Assembly: GCA_028282185.1 (NCBI GenBank)
Contig: JANQIJ010000117.1
Coordinates: forward strand, 1-15,504
Length of the DNA stretch: 15,504 nt
From: Rhodospirillales bacterium
GTDB taxonomy: Bacteria; Pseudomonadota; Alphaproteobacteria; Rhodospirillales; Casp-alpha2
Direction: 5' to 3'
The position numbers and the translations under genes were made by a program. Positions 1 through 8,176 of this stretch are shown piece after piece; position 1 is the first letter of the stretch, and every line of letters starts with the position of its first letter. Below the pieces are notes generated by a model that did not search any database, had not been told where the DNA came from, and saw only the letters and a program-made list of their open reading frames with translations.

Positions 1-31
1 CCGCCCCGTTCGACCACTCCGGCACCTCTCC
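1..31 (-). tRNA. tRNA-Ser, 5' part only (cut by window edge)
   Basis: Read on the minus strand from base 31, the sequence begins GGAGAGGTGCCGGAGTGGTC and continues GAACGGGGCGG. This is the usual start of a bacterial serine tRNA: acceptor strand GGAGAGG, then TG, then a D arm with the AGTGGT core. The anticodon arm, variable arm and 3' half lie outside the window, so the isoacceptor cannot be read. The class II identity is inferred from the 5' end alone. It is transcribed away from rplU. Confidence 0.8.
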
Positions 32-55
32 GCTGGTCTTGGTCATTCCGATCGG

Positions 56-82
56 GGAATAGGAGGCAGGCGCCCCGTCCAA
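56..82 (-). promoter_or_regulatory. possible promoter of the tRNA-Ser gene
   Basis: On the minus strand, TTGGAC (77-82) and TATTCC (56-61) lie upstream of the tRNA 5' end at base 31. The 15-nt spacer is short and the -10 is weak, so this is only a candidate. Confidence 0.25.
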
Positions 83-103
83 GGCGGCGGAGACTAGCCG
101 AAA

Positions 104-157
104 CCCCCCCATGGTTCAAGGCGAGCTTCAAGCAGCCTTCAAGCGGCCGAGGGGGGG
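104..157. repeat. three phased TTCAAG repeats between a C7 and a G7 tract
   Basis: TTCAAG occurs at 115-120, 127-132 and 138-143, that is, with steps of 12 and 11 bases, close to one helical turn. The group is flanked by seven C (104-110) and seven G (151-157), which could pair. It lies about 100 bases upstream of the rplU promoter and behind the divergent tRNA gene. A protein-binding site is possible; no function is known to me. Confidence 0.45.
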
Positions 158-238
158 CGAACAGACTTATTAGTTATGCCGCGGAACAGCGCCTTTGGCA
201 GCAGGGTCCCGGGCGGCGCAACCCCAGGAAATCCGCCA

Positions 239-266
239 TTGACAATTGATTCCGGGGGCGTATATT
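239..266 (+). promoter_or_regulatory. sigma-70-type promoter of rplU-rpmA
   Basis: TTGACA at 239-244 is a perfect -35 box. TATATT at 261-266 differs from the -10 consensus at one base. The spacer is 16 nt. Transcription should begin near 272-274, leaving a leader of about 85 nt before the rplU ATG at 359. No other stretch between the tRNA and rplU looks as good. Confidence 0.8.
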
Positions 267-267
267 G

Positions 268-301
268 CCGCCTCCTTCGGTGAGGGCGGAGAAATCCGCC
301 C
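268..301 (+). promoter_or_regulatory. rplU leader with two mutually exclusive hairpins
   Basis: CCGCCTC (268-274) can pair with GAGGGCGG (282-289), leaving one bulged G. GGGCGGA (284-290) can instead pair with TCCGCCC (295-301) across a GAAA tetraloop (291-294). The two stems share 284-289 and cannot form together. No T-run follows, so this is not an ordinary terminator. The first arm may lie just upstream of the transcription start, in which case only the GAAA-capped stem would exist in RNA. A regulatory role for this leader is inference. Confidence 0.45.
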
Positions 302-358
302 GGCGACCCGATGGCCACTTAACCAAACAAGATCAACAATCAATAGGGTTAGATCGAT

Positions 359-910
359 ATGTATGCGGTTATCAAAACCGGCGGCAAGCAGTACCGGGTC
401 GTCTCGGGCGACGTGATCACGGTGGAAAAGCTGCTCGGCGAGCCGGGCGACACCATTCAAGTGGGCGACGTGATGATGTTGGGCGAGGCCGGCAAGGCCC
501 CGACGCTCGGCACGCCCCTGGTTGACAAGGCTGCCGTCTTCGCCGAAGTAATCGAGCAGTCCAAGGCCGACAAGGTTCTGGTCTTCAAGAAAAAGCGCCG
601 CCACAACTATCGACGCCTGAAAGGCCACCGCCAGGCGCAGACGGTCCTGAAGATCGTCGACGTCAGCCCCACCGGCACCAAGCCGAAGGCGGCGCCAAAG
701 AAGGCCGAGGCCAAAAAAGCCGAAGACAAGAAGACCCCTGAGAAAAAAGCCGAAGCGCCCGCCAAGGAAACCAAGGCGGAGACGAAGACCGAGGCCAAGA
801 AGCCCGTCGCCCAAAAGACCGATAAGAAAGCGGACGCGGATGACAAGGCGCCGGCGAAAAAGGCCGCGGCCAACAAACCGGCTGCCAAGCAAGACGCTGA
901 TAAGGAGTAA
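359..910 (+). CDS. rplU: large ribosomal subunit protein bL21 with long Lys/Ala-rich C-terminal tail
   Basis: Component of the 50S subunit that binds 23S rRNA. Residues 1 to about 103 form the whole L21 domain: the N-terminus [14 protein letters not shown] and the family signature around residues 80-95 ([16 protein letters not shown]) are clear. The protein is 183 residues, whereas a usual L21 is about 100-105. The extra 80 residues are low-complexity K, A, E, D, T and P, resembling a histone H1-like tail. The ATG at 359 is preceded by AGGG at 345-348. A strong promoter lies at 239-266, and rpmA starts 6 bases after the stop, so the two are co-transcribed. Similar tails occur on some alphaproteobacterial L21 proteins, so the tail is probably genuine and not a frameshift. 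Confidence 0.97.
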   Translation: MYAVIKTGGKQYRVVSGDVITVEKLLGEPGDTIQVGDVMMLGEAGKAPTLGTPLVDKAAVFAEVIEQSKADKVLVFKKKRRHNYRRLKGHRQAQTVLKIVDVSPTGTKPKAAPKKAEAKKAEDKKTPEKKAEAPAKETKAETKTEAKKPVAQKTDKKADADDKAPAKKAAANKPAAKQDADKE

Positions 911-916
911 CGACCG

Positions 917-1174
917 ATGGCACATAAGAAATCCGGCGGCTCGTCACGGAACGGCCGCGATTCAGAAGGCCGGCGCCTGGGCGTCAAGAAGTACGGCGGC
1001 GAGGTCGTGGTGCCGGGCAACATCATCGTGCGCCAGCGCGGCACCAAGTATCACCCCGGCGAAAACGTCGGCATGGGCAAGGACCACACGATCTTTTCCA
1101 AGGTCGAAGGCAACGTGAAGTTCCAGACCAAGTCCGGCAAGCGCACTTACATTTCCGTGGAGCCGTCGAGCTAA
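917..1174 (+). CDS. rpmA: large ribosomal subunit protein bL27
   Basis: L27 of the 50S subunit, whose N-terminal arm reaches towards the peptidyl transferase centre. The 85-residue length is normal. The N-terminus [16 protein letters not shown] is the classic L27 start, followed by [26 protein letters not shown] and the [12 protein letters not shown] block. There is no N-terminal extension of the cleaved Firmicutes type. A GGAG element at 903-906 precedes the ATG at 917. It lies directly behind rplU, as in most bacteria, and a clear intrinsic terminator follows at 1205-1236. Confidence 0.98.
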   Translation: MAHKKSGGSSRNGRDSEGRRLGVKKYGGEVVVPGNIIVRQRGTKYHPGENVGMGKDHTIFSKVEGNVKFQTKSGKRTYISVEPSS

Positions 1175-1204
1175 AATTTCGGCCGGCCACTCATGAGGTA
1201 TGCG

Positions 1205-1236
1205 AAAAGGGGAATGGCCAGCCATTCCCCTTTTTT
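1205..1236 (+). terminator. intrinsic terminator of rplU-rpmA
   Basis: A perfect 13-bp stem joins AAAAGGGGAATGG (1205-1217) to CCATTCCCCTTTT (1222-1234) across the loop CCAG, and T continues to 1236. The stem begins 31 bases after the rpmA stop codon. The A-run and T-run on both sides mean it could act in either direction. Confidence 0.9.
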
Positions 1237-1242
1237 CATTCT

Positions 1243-3624
<2,382 letters not shown>

Positions 3625-3671
3625 TCCCTATATATATGTGTGTCCTGGACGGTGCGACGGAGACGAAGAAG

Positions 3672-4946
3672 ATGACGGACCAAACCGAAGACGACATCAA
3701 GGCGATGATGCTGGGCATCGGCAGGCGCGCCAAGGCGGCCCAGGCCGTATTGGGCACCGCGTCTTGCGGCGCCAAGGACACGGCCCTGACGCAAGCGGCG
3801 GCCAGCCTGCGCCGGCGGCAGAACGAGATCCTCTCCGAGAACGCCAAGGACATGGCTTACGGCGAGGAAAAGGGGCTCTCCAGGGCCATGCTTGACCGGC
3901 TCTTGCTGACCGAAGAGCGGGTCGGCGCCATGGCCAAGGGCCTGGAAGACATCGCCGGGCTGGACGATCCCGTGGGCACGACCCTGGCCCGATGGGACCG
4001 GCCCAACGGGTTGAACATCGAGCGCCGCCGGGTGCCCTTGGGCGTTATCGGCGTGATCTACGAAAGCCGCCCCAACGTGACGGCGGACGCGGGCGGGCTC
4101 TGCCTCAAGGCCGGCAATGCCTCGATTTTGCGCGGCGGGTCCGAGAGCTTTCATTCATCCGGCGCGATCCTGGAAAGCCTGCGCGACGGACTGAAGGCGG
4201 CGGGTTTGCCCGAGGAATCAATCCAGACCGTGCCGACCCGCGACCGGGCCGCCGTGGGCGAGATGCTGCGGATGAGCGATTACATAGACGTGATCGTGCC
4301 GCGCGGCGGCAAGAACCTGATCCAGCGGGTCATCGACGAGAGCAAGGTGCCCCTGTTCCAGCATCTGGAAGGGCTCTGCCATTCCTATGTGAACGGGGAG
4401 GCGGACCCGGACATGGCCCGGAACGTGGTGGTCAACGCCAAGATGCGGCGCACCGGCATCTGCGGGGCGACGGAGAACATCCTGGTCGACCGGGACGCGG
4501 CGGGCCGCCTGCTGCCGGGCATCCTGGACGGTCTGGTGGAGGCCGGCTGCGAAGTGCGCGGCGACGCCGACGTCCAGGCCATGGACGGGCGCGTCGTTGC
4601 CGCCACGGAGGCGGATTGGGATACGGAATATCTCGACGGCATCGTCGCCGTGAAACTGGTTGACGGGATCGACGACGCCATCCGCTTCATCGGCGAACAC
4701 GGATCGGACCATACGGATGCCATCATTACGGAAGATGCCGTGGCGGCCGAGAAGTTCGTCAACGAAGTCGACAGCGCCATCGTCCTGGTCAATGCCTCCA
4801 CCCAATACGCCGACGGCGGCGAGTTCGGCATGGGCGCGGAGATCGGTATCTCCACCGGCAAGCTGCACGCCCGGGGCCCCGTCGGTGTCGAGCAACTGAC
4901 CAGCTTCAAATACGTCGTCCGCGGCGCCGGACAGACGCGGCCGTGA
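3672..4946 (+). CDS. proA: glutamate-5-semialdehyde dehydrogenase (gamma-glutamyl phosphate reductase)
   Basis: Reduces gamma-glutamyl phosphate to glutamate-5-semialdehyde with NADPH, the second step of proline synthesis. The protein has the aldehyde dehydrogenase-like fold. The nucleotide-binding half contains [17 protein letters not shown] and [15 protein letters not shown]. The catalytic cysteine is C264 in [10 protein letters not shown]. The C-terminal [18 protein letters not shown] block is typical of ProA. I chose the ATG at 3672, giving 424 residues, because GGAGA at 3659-3663 is correctly spaced and the length fits the family. A TTG at 3621 and an ATG at 3636 in the same frame would add an unrelated N-terminus. 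The 47-base gap after proB contains TATATATAT (3629-3637), without a clear -35 box. Confidence 0.96.
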   Translation: MTDQTEDDIKAMMLGIGRRAKAAQAVLGTASCGAKDTALTQAAASLRRRQNEILSENAKDMAYGEEKGLSRAMLDRLLLTEERVGAMAKGLEDIAGLDDPVGTTLARWDRPNGLNIERRRVPLGVIGVIYESRPNVTADAGGLCLKAGNASILRGGSESFHSSGAILESLRDGLKAAGLPEESIQTVPTRDRAAVGEMLRMSDYIDVIVPRGGKNLIQRVIDESKVPLFQHLEGLCHSYVNGEADPDMARNVVVNAKMRRTGICGATENILVDRDAAGRLLPGILDGLVEAGCEVRGDADVQAMDGRVVAATEADWDTEYLDGIVAVKLVDGIDDAIRFIGEHGSDHTDAIITEDAVAAEKFVNEVDSAIVLVNASTQYADGGEFGMGAEIGISTGKLHARGPVGVEQLTSFKYVVRGAGQTRP

Positions 4947-4971
4947 GACGCGGGCGGCGCCGGACCTGAAC

Positions 4972-5595
4972 TTGCCAGTTAAGCCATACAAGAAGCGCAC
5001 GCGCCGCATCGGCCTGTTGGGGGGGTCGTTCAACCCGGCGCACGAAGGCCACCGGCACATCAGTCTGGAAGCCCTGAAGCGCCTGCGTCTGGACGAGGTC
5101 TGGTGGATGGTCTCGCCGCAGAATCCGTTGAAGCCGAAACGCGGCATGGCGTCGTTCGAAGCGCGAATCGAAAGCGCGAAAAAGCTCGCCCAGCACCCTC
5201 GCATTCGGGTCACCGACATCGAAAGACATCTGGGAACGACTCACACGGCAGAGACCCTGGCGCGCTTGGCCCGATGCTACCGAAACCACCGGTTTGTCTG
5301 GCTTATGGGAGCCGACAACCTGGCCCAGATTGCCCGCTGGAACCGCTGGACATATATCTTTCATACGGTGCCCGTTGCGGTTTTCGATCGCCCTTCATAT
5401 TCTTTGGGGGCGCTGTCGGGCAGGGCGGCGCGTCGGTTCTCCCGGCATCGGATTTCCGAATCCCGGGCGGGCCGATTGGCCGAAATGCGTCCTCCGGCGT
5501 GGGTCTTTCTGCATACGCCGTTGAACGCCGTTTCGGCGACGGCGCTTCGGTCGCGCGGTCATCCGCGCCGGCCCTGGGGCAGGGACAACGCGTAG
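4972..5595 (+). CDS. nadD: nicotinate-nucleotide adenylyltransferase
   Basis: Joins nicotinate mononucleotide and ATP into deamido-NAD in the cytoplasm, the penultimate step of NAD synthesis. The nucleotidyltransferase signature GGSFNPAHEGH is at residues 17-27, with the HxxH pair H24/H27. MGADNLAQIARWNRW lies in the middle, and VSATALRSR near the C-terminus is the ISSTxIR-type motif. The length of 207 residues is normal. No ATG or GTG lies between the proA stop and the signature, so the TTG at 4972, 25 bases after proA, is the only reasonable start. The N-terminus before the signature is basic (KPYKKRTRR). The nadD-rsfS-rlmH order is common in proteobacteria. Confidence 0.95.
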   Translation: MPVKPYKKRTRRIGLLGGSFNPAHEGHRHISLEALKRLRLDEVWWMVSPQNPLKPKRGMASFEARIESAKKLAQHPRIRVTDIERHLGTTHTAETLARLARCYRNHRFVWLMGADNLAQIARWNRWTYIFHTVPVAVFDRPSYSLGALSGRAARRFSRHRISESRAGRLAEMRPPAWVFLHTPLNAVSATALRSRGHPRRPWGRDNA

Positions 5596-5638
5596 CGTAA
5601 CGGAAGGAAAGGACAAGGCCATACCAAAAGCAAACGAG

Positions 5639-5995
5639 ATGCCACTCGCCGGCGACGACGTGCTGAAGCTGGTGACCGCATCCTTGGATGATGACAAGGC
5701 GCTGGATCTTGCCGTCATCGACCTTCAAGGCAAAAGCGACATCGCGGACCATATGGTCATTGCCAGCGGCACATCCGAGCGTCAGGTCGGCGCCATGGCC
5801 GATCATCTTCGGGAAAAACTGAAAAAGCAGGGGCTCAAGGGCCTGAACGTCGAAGGGATGCCCAAATGCGACTGGGTGTTGATCGACGCGGGAGACGTGA
5901 TCGTCCATCTGTTCCGCCCGGAAGTCCGCGAATTCTACGCCTTGGAAAAGCTTTGGGCGGACGCCCCGGTCGCCGAGGCCGCAGCGCCGCACTAA
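5639..5995 (+). CDS. rsfS: ribosome silencing factor RsfS (Iojap/DUF143)
   Basis: Binds protein L14 of the 50S subunit and blocks joining with the 30S subunit when nutrients are scarce. The 118-residue length suits the family. Typical blocks are LDDDKALDLAVIDLQGKSDIADHMVIASGTS, VGAMADHLREKL, GLNVEGMPKCDWVLIDAGDVIVHLFRPEVREFYALEKLW. The annotated ATG at 5639 has no well-placed Shine-Dalgarno. A strong one, GGAAAGGA at 5606-5613, sits 7 bases before an in-frame ATA at 5621, so initiation could occur there on a rare codon and add six residues. No in-frame ATG, GTG or TTG exists between the nadD stop and 5639. Confidence 0.95.
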   Translation: MPLAGDDVLKLVTASLDDDKALDLAVIDLQGKSDIADHMVIASGTSERQVGAMADHLREKLKKQGLKGLNVEGMPKCDWVLIDAGDVIVHLFRPEVREFYALEKLWADAPVAEAAAPH

Positions 5996-6008
5996 GCCGC
6001 CTATCCGC

Positions 6009-6031
6009 CCCGGCCGAGGAGCGCGGCCGGG
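6009..6031 (+). other. GC-rich hairpin between rsfS and rlmH
   Basis: CCCGGCCG (6009-6016) and CGGCCGGG (6024-6031) form a perfect 8-bp stem with a 7-base loop, starting 13 bases after the rsfS stop. No T-run follows, so it may be an RNA-stabilising or processing structure and is unlikely to be an intrinsic terminator. Confidence 0.4.
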
Positions 6032-6094
6032 ATTGGCACGGGTTTGCGAAGATTGCCCTCGGGCCAGCCGAGTGATAGGCGCTATGCTGGTCGC

Positions 6095-6553
6095 ATGCGC
6101 TTGACCCTTATCGCCGTCGGCCGCCGCAAGGCCGGTCCCGAACAATCCTTATACGAGCAGTACCGGGGCCGCCTGCCCTGGCCGCTGGACCTCAAACTGG
6201 TGGAAGAAAAGAAACCGCTCACCGGGGCCAAGCTGATGGCGCGGGAGGCCGAGTTGCTTCTGGGCGCGCTGCCCGACGGCGCGACCCTGGTCGCCCTGGA
6301 TGAGCGCGGCAAATCGCTGGCCAGTCCGGATTTGGCCGAAAAGCTCCGCCGCTGGCGCGACGACGGGGTGCGCGACCTGGCTTTCGTCATCGGTGGCGCC
6401 GACGGCCTGGACGAAGCGGTTCGACGACGGGCCGATCTGGTTCTCGCCCTAGGTCCGCAAACCTGGCCCCATCAACTGGTCCCGGCCCTGATCGCCGAGC
6501 AGGTTTACCGCGCGCATTGCATCCTGACAGGCCATCCCTATCACCGAACTTGA
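6095..6553 (+). CDS. rlmH: 23S rRNA (pseudouridine1915-N3)-methyltransferase RlmH
   Basis: A SPOUT-class methyltransferase that modifies pseudouridine 1915 in helix 69 of 23S rRNA, using S-adenosylmethionine, on the assembled ribosome. The 152-residue length is typical (about 155). The trefoil-knot cofactor region is clear: FVIGGADGL, then the C-terminal signature HQLVPALIAEQVYRAHCILTGHPYHR. The ATG at 6095 matches the family N-terminus MRLTLIAVGRRK. A TTG at 6044 in frame would add 17 unsupported residues. There is no good Shine-Dalgarno. A six-codon frame (ATG 6084, stop 6102-6104) overlaps the start and could couple translation. This is the last recognisable gene of the obgE-to-rlmH run. 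Confidence 0.96.
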   Translation: MRLTLIAVGRRKAGPEQSLYEQYRGRLPWPLDLKLVEEKKPLTGAKLMAREAELLLGALPDGATLVALDERGKSLASPDLAEKLRRWRDDGVRDLAFVIGGADGLDEAVRRRADLVLALGPQTWPHQLVPALIAEQVYRAHCILTGHPYHRT

Positions 6554-6955
6554 GAGAAAGTGTTTCAGCTTTCAGGCACAAAAAGATTCGGCAAGTTATT
6601 CAAGCCCGATACTTCTTCTGCCATCTATAGAATGGGCTGGTGGCAATGGTACATCGCCAAAGGAGCAAGCTTATAGCGCGGTCCAGCGTACTTGGTACGT
6701 GACCGCCTATGTCGAGACGACTTCAGAATTGATGGTTTTGATGCGTAACGAACGCGATCTTAGATCGATCCGTATATGCCTAGAAGAAGAAGGCCTTGGG
6801 AAAATCGTTCAGGCGGTCAATCAAACTGAAATCGAGTGGCAATATCCCATGCCATGGTCCATATCCCAGGCATTTGGCTCAGTTTGTAAATCGTATAGGC
6901 ACTGAGTTAATTGTAATTCCTGGCAAACTGATAAGCCCTCGACAGGCCCCCACTC
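6554..6955. other. AT-richer stretch with broken coding frames
   Basis: Base composition changes right after the rlmH stop. The bases are visibly richer in A and T than the flanking genes. One plus-strand frame (phase of 6699) is open from rlmH to 6905 but has its first usual start codon only at 6699. Another short frame, GTG 6560 to TAG 6676, encodes 38 residues including WWQWY. A third frame around 6870-6950 gives a plausible stretch ending VNRIGTELIVIPGKLIS. This pattern suits a decayed gene or transferred DNA. I recognise no family, terminal repeats or integrase. Confidence 0.45.
6699..6905 (+). CDS. small hypothetical ORF, possibly a gene remnant
   Basis: A 68-residue frame with GTG start, not recognised. 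It contains MVLMRNERDLRSIRICLEEE and an aromatic stretch EWQYPMPWS. No convincing ribosome binding site precedes it. The frame is open upstream into rlmH without another usual start, and a sensible-looking continuation lies in a neighbouring frame downstream, so it may be the middle of a frameshifted gene. Codon use is more AT-rich than in the housekeeping neighbours. Confidence 0.25.
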   Translation: MTAYVETTSELMVLMRNERDLRSIRICLEEEGLGKIVQAVNQTEIEWQYPMPWSISQAFGSVCKSYRH

Positions 6956-7318
6956 TCACCGCACCAACGGATAGTCCCCGATCAGCGCCTCCGCGGGCAC
7001 GCCCATTTCCCGGTTCAGGTTACGGATCATCTCAAGTGACAGACGACGTTTACGGTTGAGGACTTCAGAGACCCGACCGCGCGGGCCGAGCAGGGGTTCC
7101 ATGTCTTTCCGCGTCAGGCCCATCTGTTGCATGCGGAACAACAGCGCCTCGATGGGATCCGGCGGGGCCATGGGGAAATTGGCTTCCTCGTAGGCCTCCA
7201 CCAGGACCGAGAGCACCTCAAGCCCGTCGCCCTCAGGTGTATCCGGTTTGGCGTCCATGAGCGCGTCGATGCGGGCGAGGGCCGCTTCGTGGTCTCTATC
7301 GGACTTGATGGGTTTCAT
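6956..7318 (-). CDS. higA: HigA-type antitoxin with XRE/Cro helix-turn-helix
   Basis: Antitoxin that binds and neutralises the HigB toxin and, in this family, represses the operon. The N-terminal half (residues 1 to about 55) includes an acidic segment, EVLSVLVEAYEEANFP. The helix-turn-helix lies at about 60-115, with LLFRMQQMGLTRKDMEPLLG followed by GRVSEVLNRKRRLSLEMI. The 120-residue length is usual for this HigA type. Its ATG overlaps the higB stop by one base (TGATG on the minus strand), so it is translated second. The toxin-before-antitoxin order is typical of higBA. An operator candidate stands in front of higB. Confidence 0.9.
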   Translation of the reverse strand: MKPIKSDRDHEAALARIDALMDAKPDTPEGDGLEVLSVLVEAYEEANFPMAPPDPIEALLFRMQQMGLTRKDMEPLLGPRGRVSEVLNRKRRLSLEMIRNLNREMGVPAEALIGDYPLVR

Positions 7319-7611
7319 CAGATTGTCTCCACCTTGATCTTGTCGTATGCCGCATGGGTGCCGACGAACCGGATATAGACAATGCCGAAGTCGTAGTTGA
7401 TGCGAACGACAAGACGGTAGTTGTTGCCTCGAATGTTAAAAACCACGCGGTTATTCGCGACGATGCTGGCATCGGCGTATCGCGCCTTGATGTCAGTCGG
7501 CGTTTTCCAGGCGGCGCCTTTCGCTTCCGTAAACCAGGCTCGCAGGGCTTGTTCGGCATCCGGATGTGTTTCCCAAAATTCGCGGAGCGCTTTCCTGGCA
7601 ATAATACGCAT
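7318..7611 (-). CDS. higB: HigB-type mRNA interferase toxin
   Basis: A RelE-superfamily toxin that cleaves mRNA on the ribosome. The 97-residue protein beginning MRIIARKALREFWETHPDAE matches the HigB_toxin family throughout: LRAWFTEAKGAAWKTPTDIK, ASIVANNRVVFNIRGNNYRLVV, and the C-terminal VYIRFVGTHAAYDKI. All family blocks are present, so the gene looks intact. I chose the ATG at 7609-7611 because homologues start there. An in-frame TTG at 7645-7647 lies inside the -35 box of the likely promoter and cannot be the start. There is no Shine-Dalgarno, and transcription probably begins at or next to the ATG. higA follows with a one-base overlap. Confidence 0.92.
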   Translation of the reverse strand: MRIIARKALREFWETHPDAEQALRAWFTEAKGAAWKTPTDIKARYADASIVANNRVVFNIRGNNYRLVVRINYDFGIVYIRFVGTHAAYDKIKVETI

Positions 7612-7618
7612 GATATTG

Positions 7619-7648
7619 AATATAGTTTGATACCAAAATGGGATCAAA
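7619..7648 (-). promoter_or_regulatory. higBA promoter with overlapping operator palindrome
   Basis: On the minus strand, TTGATC (7642-7647) and TATATT (7619-7624) are separated by 17 nt, an excellent sigma-70 arrangement. The -10 box ends 7 bases before the higB ATG. An inverted repeat, TTTGATACC (7626-7634) with GGGATCAAA (7640-7648), one mismatch and loop AAAAT, overlaps the -35 box and spacer. HigA binding here would block RNA polymerase, which fits known autoregulation of the family. The binding itself is inference. Confidence 0.75.
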
Positions 7649-7693
7649 TAGAATTGGTCTGATTGGACCTGTCGGTAGGCCGAGGCGTAAGCC

Positions 7694-8065
7694 TCAACTC
7701 CACCCCGCGTCTTGAAGCAGCCCCGGCACGCCCGACAAATCCGGCATTTCCGGAAAGGGTGGCATGGCCGAAATGCCGCCGGTCAGGATTTCCATGTCGG
7801 CGGGGTCACTCGCCAGGCCCAGGTCGTCCATGACCAGGGCCAGGGCGGTGCCCGCCACGTCCCGGAAGGTGCGGAACGGGCGCGCTTGCTCCAGGGCGTG
7901 CTCGTGCCTGTCATAGACCTCGATCAGGGTCCCGGGCGTGATGGCGCCGGCCTCTTGTTTGGCGAGGATCTTTTCCACCGCCCCGATCAGCCCCTCGTCC
8001 CATTGGGCGAGGGTGCCGTAACAATCGAAGGTCAGCCAGCCTGGCCGTGGACCGGAAAGCGCCAT
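7694..8065 (-). pseudogene. truncated HAD-superfamily hydrolase (haloacid dehalogenase type II-like)
   Basis: The 123-residue frame begins MALSGPRPGWLTFDCYGTL, with the HAD motif I nucleophile D14 in the DxYGTL context. It continues through the helical cap (about 20-105) to ISAMPPFPEMPD. Family members are about 220-240 residues, so motifs II (Ser/Thr), III (Lys) and IV (acidic pair) are absent. The last residues before the TGA do not resemble the family. The start is well formed: ATG with AAGGGGGAA (8069-8077) upstream. It therefore looks like a once-functional gene that lost its 3' half at about 7695-7740, next to the higBA promoter. No catalytic activity is expected. Confidence 0.75.
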
Positions 8066-8152
8066 GATTCCCCCTTATCGTCAGAGGCGGTTTTTGGTAA
8101 AAAGATGCCAACGCGGCGAAACGACGTATATATAAAGCCGTACATTCTATCC

Positions 8153-8176
8153 ATGAAAAGGCTGCGATCGCGCTGA
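8153..8176 (+). promoter_or_regulatory. possible seven-codon upstream ORF overlapping gpmI
   Basis: ATG at 8153 opens a frame encoding MKRLRSR, whose TGA (8174-8176) overlaps the gpmI ATG by one base (TGATG). This could deliver ribosomes to gpmI, which has only a distant AAAAGG (8156-8161). The upstream TATATATAAA (8127-8136) suggests a promoter, but I see no matching -35 box. Confidence 0.3.

Noticed and set aside
3629..3637. TATATATAT before proA as a promoter
   Set aside because: No -35 box at the right distance; the neighbours look like one operon.
6009..6031. Intrinsic terminator after rsfS
   Set aside because: The stem is strong but no T-run follows, and rlmH continues on the same strand.
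6044..6094. N-terminal extension of RlmH from TTG 6044
   Set aside because: Homologues begin at the MRLTLIAVG segment encoded from 6095.
7612..7647. Upstream TTG start for HigB
   Set aside because: It lies within the -35 box of the higBA promoter, and family members begin at MRIIA.
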